From assembly GCA_003133325.1 (NCBI GenBank), contig PKXA01000028.1, positions 24,213 to 88,212 on the forward strand: DNA of 64,000 bases, read 5' to 3'. Below, piece by piece: positions 27,348 through 36,549 of this stretch (position 1 is its first letter; every line of letters starts with the position of its first letter). The position numbers were made by a program, and so were the translations under genes. The notes under the pieces are model-generated. The model had not been told where the DNA came from. It saw only the letters and a list, made by a program, of their open reading frames with translations, and made no database searches. Source of the stretch: Acidimicrobiaceae bacterium (GTDB taxonomy: Bacteria > Actinomycetota > Acidimicrobiia > Acidimicrobiales > RAAP-2).

Positions 27348-29018
27348 GTGGCCGCGGTGGCGGTGGGTATCGGCACGACGGTGTGCCTGGTGGCCCAGGC
27401 CGTCCTGTTGGGCTCCATCGTCCAGCAGGTCCTCCTCGACCACGCCCCGCGGGACCGGGTCGTCCCCCAACTGGTCGGGCTATGCGGCACATTCATGTTC
27501 CGGGCGGCCTGTTCGTGGTCGGGCGAGTTGGCGGCACACCGGACCTCCGCCCAGGTGACCTCGACGCTCCGGCGGCAACTCCTCGCCCGTGCGGTCGCCC
27601 TCGGGCCATCGTGGCTGGCCACCGAGCGCACCGGCGAGCTGGCCGCGTCGGCGACGCAGGGGGTGGAAGCTCTCGACGCCTACTTCGCCCGCTATCTGCC
27701 CACCGCCGTATTGGCGGCCTTGACACCAGTGGTCCTCTTGACTTTCATCCTGTGGACCGACTGGCCCTCCTTCATCATCTTGGCCGTCACGGTGTCGGTC
27801 ATCCCCCTCTTCATGGTGCTCCTCGGCCTCGAGGCGAAGCGGACCGCGTCGCACCAGTGGGCTCGACTCTCCGGACTGTCGGCGACGTTCTACGACCTGC
27901 TGCAGGGCCTCCCCACCCTCCGCGCCTTCGGCCGGGCCCGTTCGGGACGGCGCACACTGGAACGGGCCAACGAGGAGTTTCGGGCGACCACCATGAGTAC
28001 CTTGCGAGTGGCGTTCCTCTCCTCGCTGGCCCTCGAGGTCCTCGCCTCGGTGGGAACCGCCCTGGTCGCGCTCTTCCTCGGGCTCCGACTGCTCGACGGC
28101 ACCGTGCAACTCGGAATGGCGCTGGCCATCCTGGTCCTCGCCCCTGAGGTCTACCTTCCTCTGCGTCGTGCCGGCGCCGAGTTCCATGCCAGTGCGGAGG
28201 GGCAGGCCGCCGCCGAGCGCATCCTCGACATCCTCGACGATGGCGACCAGGCCACGGAGGATCGATCGTCCCGAGAAGCCGGCGGGGAACACGACCTCCC
28301 TGTGGTCGCCGGCAACACGATCCGCCTCACCGACGTGGAGGTCCGCTACCCCGGGCGCAGCGTTCCTGTTCTCGATGGCGTCGACCTGACCATCGAACCC
28401 GGTGAGCACCTGGCGATCACCGGCGAGTCCGGGTCGGGAAAGTCGACGCTGCTCTCGGTGATGATGGGATTCGTGGAGCCGAGCCACGGGGCGGTCACCG
28501 TCGGGGGCGTCGATCTTCGCAGCCTCTCCCTCCGTGACTGGCGCCGACAGATCGCCTGGGTTCCCCAGCGGCCCTACCTGGTCCGTGGGACGATCGGCGA
28601 AAACCTCCTCCTCGGCAACCCCGATGCCGACAGTCCGGCGCTGTACCGCTCGATCGAGTTGTCCGGTCTGTCCGGGCTGGTCGAGCGGTTGCCCGGTGGA
28701 TTGGATACCCCGGTTGGCGAAGGGGGCATCACGCTGAGCGCCGGTGAACGCCAGAGGATCGCCCTCGGGCGGGCCATTCTGCGGGACGTCCCGTTGGTCC
28801 TGTTGGACGAGCCGACCGCCCACCTCGACGCCGACAGGGAAGCCTCACTGCGTGACGCTCTGGGGCCGTGGCTGGACGGCCGGACGGTCGTGGTGGCTGC
28901 TCATCGACGCGGCCTGGTGGGTCGGGTCGACCGCACGGCGACGCTGGTCGGCGGGCAGATCGTCGAGGTCGGTAACGCCAGCCCCCAAGGGACACGACCG
29001 ATCGGGGCCCGGCCATGA
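27348..29018 (+). CDS. cydD: Cysteine/glutathione ABC exporter subunit CydD (true start probably further upstream)
   Basis: ABC membrane domain plus GESGSGKST and LSAGERQRIALGRAILRDVPLVLLDEPTAHLD; the reading frame is open upstream to 27255 with a CydD-like 'LIDPRLARRVAITRRYL' segment. Confidence 0.9.
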   Translation: MAAVAVGIGTTVCLVAQAVLLGSIVQQVLLDHAPRDRVVPQLVGLCGTFMFRAACSWSGELAAHRTSAQVTSTLRRQLLARAVALGPSWLATERTGELAASATQGVEALDAYFARYLPTAVLAALTPVVLLTFILWTDWPSFIILAVTVSVIPLFMVLLGLEAKRTASHQWARLSGLSATFYDLLQGLPTLRAFGRARSGRRTLERANEEFRATTMSTLRVAFLSSLALEVLASVGTALVALFLGLRLLDGTVQLGMALAILVLAPEVYLPLRRAGAEFHASAEGQAAAERILDILDDGDQATEDRSSREAGGEHDLPVVAGNTIRLTDVEVRYPGRSVPVLDGVDLTIEPGEHLAITGESGSGKSTLLSVMMGFVEPSHGAVTVGGVDLRSLSLRDWRRQIAWVPQRPYLVRGTIGENLLLGNPDADSPALYRSIELSGLSGLVERLPGGLDTPVGEGGITLSAGERQRIALGRAILRDVPLVLLDEPTAHLDADREASLRDALGPWLDGRTVVVAAHRRGLVGRVDRTATLVGGQIVEVGNASPQGTRPIGARP

Positions 29019-30841
29019 GCACAGTTGCGAGCCCGGAGCCCGTCCAGCCGCGCTCTCCCTGGGCCACCCTTCGCACCGTGCTGCGGATCGGTGCCCCGCC
29101 CCGAGCCCGCTTCCTCCTCAGCACGGTCCTCGGGAGCGCCGCGGCCATGTGCACGGTTGCGCTTCTGGCCTGTTCGGGTGCGCTGATCGACAAGGCCGCG
29201 CTCCGCCCGCCGCTCTACACCCTCACCGTTCTGATGGCTGCCGTCCAGCTGTTGGCCCTCGGTCGCGGGCCGTTCCGCTATGGCGAGCGCCTCGTCTCGC
29301 ACGACGCCGCCCTCGGAGCACTTGCCCGGATCCGGATGTGGCTCTACGACGAGGTCGAGCCGCGATCCCCTGCCGGACTCTCCCAGTGGCGCAGCGGCGA
29401 TCTCCTGACGCGGGCCACTGGCGATGTGGACCTCTTGCAGGATCTCTACCTGCGCGGCATCTCACCCGTCATCGTCGCCACCGTCACCTCGCTGTTCGCC
29501 GTGGTCGTCGTGGCTATCGTGCTGCCGGCGGCAGGCGTGGTGCTCGCCGCGTGCCTGGCGGGTGGAGTGGGCCTCTCGTCTGCTGTGGCGTGGACCCGCC
29601 AGCACCGTCTCGGGGCAACGGAGGAAGCTCTGCGGGGCGAGCTCGGAGCCGACGTGGTGGAACTCCTCCGGGCCGCGCCGGACCTGATCGCGCTGGGAAG
29701 GGACGAAGAGTATCTCGAGCGGGCCCTGGTCACCGACGCCGCCCTGACCCGGCTCGCGTGCCGGCGCTCGTGGACCGAAGGTGCGATGTCGGCCATCTCG
29801 GTCGTCTTCACCGGAGCGGCCGTGGTCGCATTGCTGGCCGTCGCCATCCCGGCCATCGGCACCCACCGGCTGCCGGGCTACATGGTGGCGGTCCTTCCTC
29901 TGGTGGCGCTGGGTGCCTTCGAGGTGGTGACCCCGGTGGCGGACGCAGTGTCAAGGCTCTCCCATCACGTGGAGGCGGCTCGCCGCCTGTTGGACATCGC
30001 CGACCTCCCCCTACCGGTCAGCGACCCGACCGACCCGGCGCCCGCCCCCACCGGCACGGAGGTGTCCCTCGACCGTGCCGTGCTCCGTTACGGACCGGAC
30101 CATCCCCGGGCGTTGAACGGGCTCACCCTGTCGATCCCGGAGGGCCGCAGAGTGGCCCTCATCGGTCCCAGTGGTGCCGGCAAAAGCAGCGTGGTCAACG
30201 TCCTCCTGCGCTTCTGGGCCCTGGAGGACGGCGAAGCCGCCATCGGGGGGACTTCGCTCGACCACCTCAGCCAGGAGACGGCTCGCAGTCTGATCGGCTG
30301 GGTGGCCCAGGACACCCACCTGTTCAACACCACCGTCGGTGCGAACATCGCCCTGGCCCGGCCCGGCGCGGACGACGGGGAGATCGCCGCCGCCGCCCGG
30401 GCGGCACAACTCGGCCCGTGGGTCGACTCGCTGCCACGCGGCCTCGACACGCCGGTCGGCGAAGAGGGAGCGCAGCTCTCGGGTGGCCAGCGCCAACGCC
30501 TGGCCCTGGCCCGCGCCCTCCTGGCCCGGGCGCCGGTGCTCGTCCTCGACGAGCCGACCTCGGGCCTCGACGAGCCGACCGCCGAACGGCTTGTCCATGA
30601 CGTCCTGGCCACCACCACCGGTACCAGCCTCCTCTACGTCACCCACCGGGCCGACGAGTTGGCGGCGTTCGACGAAGTGTTCATTGTCGACAACGGCAAG
30701 GTGGTCGGGCATTTCGACCCGAAGGCCCGCCTCCCGCATGGCGACGTCCAATCCGGCCAGGCCGCACCCATCGTTCCCGAACTGTTCGATGCCATCACGG
30801 CCCCGAGTAGGGTCGGCACCTCGGGGTTGGGGGCCGTCTGA
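29015..30841 (+). CDS. cydC: Cysteine/glutathione ABC exporter subunit CydC
   Basis: ATGA overlap with cydD; GPSGAGKSSVVNVLLRF, LSGGQRQRLALARALLARAPVLVLDEPTSGLD. Confidence 0.92.
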   Translation: MSTVASPEPVQPRSPWATLRTVLRIGAPPRARFLLSTVLGSAAAMCTVALLACSGALIDKAALRPPLYTLTVLMAAVQLLALGRGPFRYGERLVSHDAALGALARIRMWLYDEVEPRSPAGLSQWRSGDLLTRATGDVDLLQDLYLRGISPVIVATVTSLFAVVVVAIVLPAAGVVLAACLAGGVGLSSAVAWTRQHRLGATEEALRGELGADVVELLRAAPDLIALGRDEEYLERALVTDAALTRLACRRSWTEGAMSAISVVFTGAAVVALLAVAIPAIGTHRLPGYMVAVLPLVALGAFEVVTPVADAVSRLSHHVEAARRLLDIADLPLPVSDPTDPAPAPTGTEVSLDRAVLRYGPDHPRALNGLTLSIPEGRRVALIGPSGAGKSSVVNVLLRFWALEDGEAAIGGTSLDHLSQETARSLIGWVAQDTHLFNTTVGANIALARPGADDGEIAAAARAAQLGPWVDSLPRGLDTPVGEEGAQLSGGQRQRLALARALLARAPVLVLDEPTSGLDEPTAERLVHDVLATTTGTSLLYVTHRADELAAFDEVFIVDNGKVVGHFDPKARLPHGDVQSGQAAPIVPELFDAITAPSRVGTSGLGAV

Positions 30842-30980
30842 GGGCTGGCCCGTCGGCGGTCTCATCGTGCCAGTATTCCCATCGGCACGATCAGGAGTTC
30901 AGCCTTTGTTCCGTGCCCAGGAAGGCGAAGGGCTCGGCCACCGAGGTGAAGGACACCAAAAGGTCGATCGCATTCCTTAG

Positions 30981-31026
30981 CCTCGATCCACGTGCGTCCA
31001 GCAGCTCTGACGCACGTGGATCGAGG
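30981..31026. repeat. Perfect 18-bp inverted repeat with 10-nt loop
   Basis: CCTCGATCCACGTGCGTC cagcagctct GACGCACGTGGATCGAGG; no T-tract follows (attagact). Confidence 0.95.
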
Positions 31027-31052
31027 ATTAGACTGCCTCGAGAGGTCTCATC

Positions 31053-32156
31053 GTGGCTCGACATTTTTGGAATCTGCGAGGAAAGCGGGACACTCAGGAG
31101 CTATTGGCGGCCATCGTGGCATCCAGCGACGATGCCATCTTCTCAAGGGCTCCCGATGGCATCATCTGCTGTTGGAACGCCGGTGCTGAACGCATGTTCG
31201 GCTACGGCGCCGAGGAGATAGTGGGGCAACCGGTCAAACTGCTCATCCCCGAGCATCGCCGGGGCGAGGGGCGACTGTTCGGCGAAGTGTCGGCCGGCGA
31301 GTTGGTGGACCATTATGAAACCGAAGGGCTCCGCAAGGACGGGAGCCAGGTGTGGGTGTCGCTCACAGTTTCCCCTGTCCATGATCAGGCGGGTTCGATC
31401 GTCGGAGCATCGACGATCGCCCGTGACATCACGGAGCGCAAGCGCGTCGAAGACGAGCTGGCGGAGGCCCAGGCGACCCTGGTGCGCAGGGAGCGGCTCT
31501 CTGCTGTCGGGGAAATGGCGACCGTGATCGGCCACGAGCTTCGCAACCCGCTGGGGGCTGTCATCAACTTGTTGTTCCTTGCCCGCAACAGACTCACCGA
31601 CCATGACGACCCCGAGCTCGACGGCTACCTCGATCGGATAGAGAGGGAGACGAACCGGGCCGCGGCGCTCTCCGATGACCTCATCGCATATATGCAAGAA
31701 CACGATCCCGTCATCGTCCCCCTCGACTTTGGTGCCGTGGTGGCCGAAGTCCTCGAATTGACTCCGCCACCACCGGGAATCGAGGTATCCGTAGAGGGCC
31801 TCGGAGTCGACCTGCAGGCCGACCGGGGCCAACTGGTCCAGATTCTGACAAAGCTCATCACCAACGCCTATCAGGCCATGCCTGATGGGGGACCGCTCCG
31901 GGTGACCGGTTCGAAGAGCGATGGCTTCGTCGAGATCACGGTGGAGGACAGCGGTGTGGGCATAGACCCGGCGGTTGCCGAACGTCTGTTGGAACCCTTC
32001 TTCACGACCAAGCCCACCGGGACCGGCCTCGGATTGGCCATCGTCAAGCGTTTCACCGAAGGGCATAACGGCACCGTCTCCATCGAGGGCGGACCAACAG
32101 GCGGGGCGCGGGTGACCATTCGGCTACCTCACGCCATAGCCGGGGCGACACCATGA
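31053..32156 (+). CDS. PAS-domain sensor histidine kinase
   Basis: PAS: ASSDDAIFSRAPDGIICCWNAGAERMFGY; H-box GHELRNPLGAVINL; ATPase ITKLITNAYQAM, DSGVGIDP, GTGLGLAIVKRF. Confidence 0.93.
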   Translation: MARHFWNLRGKRDTQELLAAIVASSDDAIFSRAPDGIICCWNAGAERMFGYGAEEIVGQPVKLLIPEHRRGEGRLFGEVSAGELVDHYETEGLRKDGSQVWVSLTVSPVHDQAGSIVGASTIARDITERKRVEDELAEAQATLVRRERLSAVGEMATVIGHELRNPLGAVINLLFLARNRLTDHDDPELDGYLDRIERETNRAAALSDDLIAYMQEHDPVIVPLDFGAVVAEVLELTPPPPGIEVSVEGLGVDLQADRGQLVQILTKLITNAYQAMPDGGPLRVTGSKSDGFVEITVEDSGVGIDPAVAERLLEPFFTTKPTGTGLGLAIVKRFTEGHNGTVSIEGGPTGGARVTIRLPHAIAGATP

Positions 32157-32545
32157 CCGACGATGTCAAGGTTCTCGTACTGGTGGTAGACGACAACGAC
32201 GGAATACGCGAGTCCACCGCCGCCGTCCTGAGGTCCGTCGGATACACCGTCACCGAGACGAAAGACGGGGAGGCCGCTCTGGAGGAGATCAACCAGAAGC
32301 CGTTCGATGTCGTTGTGCTCGACGAGCGCATGCCCAAACTGAACGGCACTGAAGTTGTCCGAACCATGTGCCCTGAACCTCCGCCACCGGTGATCGTGAT
32401 GGCTTCGGCCTATGACTTCGACTCCGACTTTCGGCAGAACATCGGCACAAGAGTCTTCAGGTACCTGAAGAAGCCCGTTCGCCCCAAAGACCTGATCGAG
32501 ACAGTCGGTGCCGCCGGTGAGTACGCAAGAGCCGTAGGCGGGTGA
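32153..32545 (+). CDS. Single-domain response regulator (receiver only)
   Basis: VLVVDDNDGIRESTAAVLRSVGYTVTETKDGEAALEEI...DVVVLDERMPKLNG; ATGA overlap with the kinase. Confidence 0.92.
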   Translation: MTDDVKVLVLVVDDNDGIRESTAAVLRSVGYTVTETKDGEAALEEINQKPFDVVVLDERMPKLNGTEVVRTMCPEPPPPVIVMASAYDFDSDFRQNIGTRVFRYLKKPVRPKDLIETVGAAGEYARAVGG

Positions 32546-33050
32546 GAAGCAACCAGGCGACACGCCCGCATACGCTTACCGAGCACCGTATCTTTGTCGC
32601 TGGCGCGCACTTCGGCGCCCACAAGAACTGGAGAGCGCGACCAGCCGTGGTAGTTGACGACATCACCCTGGAACTGACGGTGTGGGTAACCCCACACCGA
32701 GCCACGGCCGCCCGTTATCCGCGGTTCAGAGTGTTCCGGGCCGGATGCTCGCCGAGTCGGCCACGGCCATCGGACGGTCGTCGGTCGTCGGTTGTCCGAA
32801 TAGCCTTGTAGGGATTCAACGACGGCGCCTCGTCCGCTCTGTTGGCATGGCCGCACATTTCGACGCTCGTCAGCTTGATGGGGCCGACGAGGGCCAAGCA
32901 GGTGTCACTCAACATCCGTTCGGTGACAGCCACCGAGCCGGCTCTTCCAACTCTGGGATTCGAAGCCCTGGGACCGAGTGTGCCGACCCGCTGCCCTGGC
33001 GGCTCGGTGACCAGACTCATCCACTCGAGGAACGAGCTGGTCGATCCCCG

Positions 33051-33410
33051 TCAGGAACTTCGTGTGAGCGGTGGGGGTACCTCGACCGCCTCGAGGTCGG
33101 CGAGAAGGCCTTGGGTCTCGGCGAGAGAGGAGCTGAGGATCTGTTTGGCCACATCGAGGAGCTCGAAGAGCAATGGATTGCCGACCGAATAGACCACTCT
33201 GGCGCCTTCTCTGCGCGCCTGGACCAGCTTGGCTCGTCGCATGATGCCCAGCTGCTGAGAGAGATGCGAGGACTCGATTCCCACAGCGGGAATCAGTTCG
33301 CTCACGGCCCGCTCCCCTCCGCGAAGCACCTCGAGCACGCGGATCCTCGCAGGGTGGCCCAGCGTCTTGAAGAAATCTGCCTTCACCTGATAGATCGGTG
33401 CGGTTGCCAC
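33051..33410 (-). CDS. ArsR-family HTH regulator lacking any cysteine
   Basis: ADFFKTLGHPARIRVLEVLRGGERAVSELIPAVGIESSHLSQQLGIMRRAKLVQARREGARVVYSV. Confidence 0.93.
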   Translation of the reverse strand: MATAPIYQVKADFFKTLGHPARIRVLEVLRGGERAVSELIPAVGIESSHLSQQLGIMRRAKLVQARREGARVVYSVGNPLLFELLDVAKQILSSSLAETQGLLADLEAVEVPPPLTRSS

Positions 33411-33568
33411 AGTTGGTCTTCTCCTTTTCGGTCCAGGCGCTCGTTTTGTCTAACATCGGGTCTCCGTCCCACCTCAGGGCGCCCGAGGGTTGACAGGCTA
33501 ACGGATTCATCAAGATGTCATATACTGGCGTGCCTCGCTGGCCCTTCTCGATCAGGCCGCCCAATGAG

Positions 33569-35092
33569 TTAGAGGTCATTTCCGGCATAAGAGAGGTTGA
33601 AGCTCTTGTTGACGAGGGGAAAGTCGGGGACGATCGTGTCGGCCAGGGCGACCGGGAGAGCGGGCCACGTGAGGAAGGATGGGTCCACGATCTTGACTCG
33701 TTGCAGCGTCCCATTGCCGTCGATCTCGACTCGGTGAACGACGGTGCCCCGCCATCCTTCGACGATGCCCGTCCCGTAGCCCGCACCCTCTGCATTTCGG
33801 TCGGACACGGAGGCTGCCAACGGCCCTTCACGGGACACGTAGTCGGAAAGGAGGCCCAGTGAGGCATCGACTTCGTCGCAGCGCACCAGGAATCTGGCGA
33901 GCACGTCCCCGGTGTCGCACCGAGCAGGCCGGAAATCGATTGATGGATCGATGAAGGGATGCGACATCCGGGCGTCGGTAACCAAGCCGGATGCCCGGGC
34001 GACCACACCCAGGACGCCAATCTCTTCTGCTTGCATGGCAGTCAGTACGGCCGTGCCGGTGAAGCGATCCATGACGATGCTGTTGGAGCGGGCCAAATCG
34101 ACGATGCGGTGGAACCGGTCGCCGATCTCTCGGAGCTGGTCGGTCCGAGGCAGCGAGCGGAGTGCAGCGCGCCCTGGGGTGATCCCTCCACGGAGCAGAC
34201 GGTGGCCGGTCACCGCTTCGTTGAGCCGTAGCAGTTGCTCGCGGAGGGTGAGCGCATGGGCGTTGGCCAAGCCGAAACCGGCGTCATTGCACAGTGCGCC
34301 CACGTCCGCCACATGGTTGTACACACGCTCGAGCTCGAGAAGAACAGCGCGCAATTCACTGACCCTGGGCGGTACCTCGATTCCGCAGGCCTCTTCGACG
34401 GCGAGGCAGTGGGCGAGGCTGTGGCTGACCGCGCTGTCCCCGGAGATCCGTTCGGCCAGGGCCGTCGCGGACTCCCTATCGCGACCTTCGAAGAGACGCT
34501 CTATCCCCTTGTGTGCGAACCAGAGCCTCGCCTTCATCTTCACGATGGTTTCGCCTACCACCCAAAATCGGAAGTGCCCGGGCTCGATGAGCCCAGCGTG
34601 GACCGGGCCGACCGGGATCTCGTAGATGCCCGGACCCTCGACGTTCACGAAGGGGTAGGGCTTGGCATCATCGATCATGGGGGGCTGAGGCCCGGCGTCC
34701 GAGCGCATCGGGTGCCAGTCGGAGGCCCAGTGCTGATGCAACACCAGCGGTCGGGGTTGGGGATGGCCGACCGGTTCGATGCCGAACAGATCGCGCATCT
34801 CCCGTTCGAATCGACCGGCAGGGAAGGACAGGTGTGCCAGCGACGGAATCCGCGGCTGATCGCGCCGCACCTCTACATGCAGCTCGACGCGCTGATCCGG
34901 CGGACCAATGCAGAAGAGATAGACGATCCGGAGCGGTCCATGGCTGTCGTGGGCGGCAACCAAGGCCAGGCGGTATCCGGCTGCCAACAACGCGGCGGCA
35001 GCGTCGACAAGTTCATCGGCCGCCAGTTTCAAGACAGCGCGCCTTGGTCTCTCGATCAAGAGATGGTCCGTGAGCGAGCTGCCCGCAGTCAT
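33569..35092 (-). CDS. Group-4 hydrogenase-like large subunit (HyfG/HycE/NuoCD-like) without Ni-ligand cysteines
   Basis: NuoC-like FPAGRFEREMRDLFGIEPVGHPQPRPLVLH; NuoD/HycE-like FAHKGIERLFEGRDRESATALAERISGDSAVSHS, ELRAVLLELERVYNHVADVGALCNDAGF; C-terminus KIVDPSFLTWPALPVAL. Confidence 0.9.
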   Translation of the reverse strand: MTAGSSLTDHLLIERPRRAVLKLAADELVDAAAALLAAGYRLALVAAHDSHGPLRIVYLFCIGPPDQRVELHVEVRRDQPRIPSLAHLSFPAGRFEREMRDLFGIEPVGHPQPRPLVLHQHWASDWHPMRSDAGPQPPMIDDAKPYPFVNVEGPGIYEIPVGPVHAGLIEPGHFRFWVVGETIVKMKARLWFAHKGIERLFEGRDRESATALAERISGDSAVSHSLAHCLAVEEACGIEVPPRVSELRAVLLELERVYNHVADVGALCNDAGFGLANAHALTLREQLLRLNEAVTGHRLLRGGITPGRAALRSLPRTDQLREIGDRFHRIVDLARSNSIVMDRFTGTAVLTAMQAEEIGVLGVVARASGLVTDARMSHPFIDPSIDFRPARCDTGDVLARFLVRCDEVDASLGLLSDYVSREGPLAASVSDRNAEGAGYGTGIVEGWRGTVVHRVEIDGNGTLQRVKIVDPSFLTWPALPVALADTIVPDFPLVNKSFNLSYAGNDL

Positions 35093-36549
35093 CTGGCGAC
35101 CACCTGGGCGGCGGCGCGCAACAGGCCGGCGAGGGGCCACGCCAGCACGCCAAGGACAGCACAGCCGACGAGTGCGCCCACGAGGGGAACGGTGACAATT
35201 GCCGGTGTCTTGTGCGCCCGCTCTCCATCGGGTCCCGCGCCGAAGAGTAGGTGGCGACCGTGGGACATCATGGCGGCGAAGATCACCGCCATGCACAAGA
35301 GGGAAATGGCTGCCGCCCACCCGAGGCCGACTTCGGTCTCGGCCCGGACCATATTTAGCTCGCTCACGAAGAGGCTGAACGGCGGCAGCCCGAGCAGGGC
35401 GACGAGCCCGAAGGCGAAAAGGCCCCCAAGAGCGGGTCGCCGGACCAAGAGGGCCCTTACTTGGGCGATCTCGCTGGTCCCCTCGGTGTGGAGGATTTCA
35501 CCCGAGGTGAGGAAGAGCACCCCCTTGGCAAGGCCATGCCCGAGGATATGCAGCAGCACGGCAGCGATGGCAAGACGAGATCCTGCCGCGGCCCCGAGGG
35601 CAATGAGTCCCATGTGCTCCATGCTGCTGTAGGCGAGCATTCGCTTGTAGTCGCGTTGGCTGAGCAACAGAGAAGCGGCGATCACCAGAGAAAGCAAGCC
35701 CACCGCCACCAGGAGAGTGCGCGGGAAGGCGACGCCCAGGGCACCATCGGCGATCGCTTTGAACCGCAACAGGGCGTAGAAGGCGACCGTGAGGAGCACC
35801 CCGGACATGAGGGCGGACACCGGGGCTGGTGCCTGGCTGTGAGCGTCAGGGAGCCAACTGTGCATGGGGGCCAAGCCAACCTTGGTGCCGTAGCCGAGGA
35901 CGAGTAGCGCAATAGCGAGACGCATGACCCCCGGATTGAGCTGATGGGACACGGCCATCAGGGACGTCCAGTCCAGATTGGCGTGCAGGTGGTGCCCTAC
36001 GTGGAGCGCGGCGAGATAGACGAGCACGGTGCCTAGGAAGGCCATGGCGATACCGACTGAGCAGATCACGATGTACTTCCACGAGGCCTCGAGCGATCCT
36101 CGGGTTCGGCGGTGTCCAACCAGGAAGGTGGTGATGATCGTCGTGGCCTCGACTGCCACCCACATGACCCCCACGTTTCCGGCCAACACGGCGAGGAGCA
36201 TGGCGGTCATGAAGCCGAGGACGAGCACGCTGTAGAGCGAGGCGTGACGACGGCTGCAACGGCCGGTGGTGATCTCGGCGTCGAGATAGCGCACGCTCTG
36301 CCACGTGGCCAGGACCCCGATGATCCCGATCACAATGACCATGAAGGCACTGAGGGCATCGACGCGGAGGGTTCCGCCGAGCGCGGCAACCGGCAACCCG
36401 TGCACTACCCGCACCGCCAGGCCCACTCCACAGAGGAGGACGACGCCGATCGCTGCAGTGGAGAGCCAGCCGACCCAGCGACGCCATGGCGCCATGGCCG
36501 ATGCGATGCCGGCGGCGAAGGGAACAGCGAGTGCGACGAGGGCCAGCAT
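35089..36549 (-). CDS. HyfF/NuoL-type proton-translocating membrane subunit
   Basis: GYGTKVGLAPMHSWLPDAHSQAPAPVSALMSGVLLTVAFYALLR; KRMLAYSSMEHMGLIALG; ATGA overlap with the large-subunit gene. Confidence 0.92.
   Translation of the reverse strand: MLALVALAVPFAAGIASAMAPWRRWVGWLSTAAIGVVLLCGVGLAVRVVHGLPVAALGGTLRVDALSAFMVIVIGIIGVLATWQSVRYLDAEITTGRCSRRHASLYSVLVLGFMTAMLLAVLAGNVGVMWVAVEATTIITTFLVGHRRTRGSLEASWKYIVICSVGIAMAFLGTVLVYLAALHVGHHLHANLDWTSLMAVSHQLNPGVMRLAIALLVLGYGTKVGLAPMHSWLPDAHSQAPAPVSALMSGVLLTVAFYALLRFKAIADGALGVAFPRTLLVAVGLLSLVIAASLLLSQRDYKRMLAYSSMEHMGLIALGAAAGSRLAIAAVLLHILGHGLAKGVLFLTSGEILHTEGTSEIAQVRALLVRRPALGGLFAFGLVALLGLPPFSLFVSELNMVRAETEVGLGWAAAISLLCMAVIFAAMMSHGRHLLFGAGPDGERAHKTPAIVTVPLVGALVGCAVLGVLAWPLAGLLRAAAQVVAR

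Noticed and set aside
27480-28823. 447-aa minus-strand ORF
   Set aside because: Antisense to cydD with shadow composition.
28744-30600. 618-aa plus-strand ORF
   Set aside because: Alternative frame of cydC; P/R/G-rich, no domain.
32542-33020. ORFs in the gap between the response regulator and the ArsR gene
   Set aside because: Conflicting overlapping ORFs on both strands, no recognisable motif or conserved-looking start; left unannotated.
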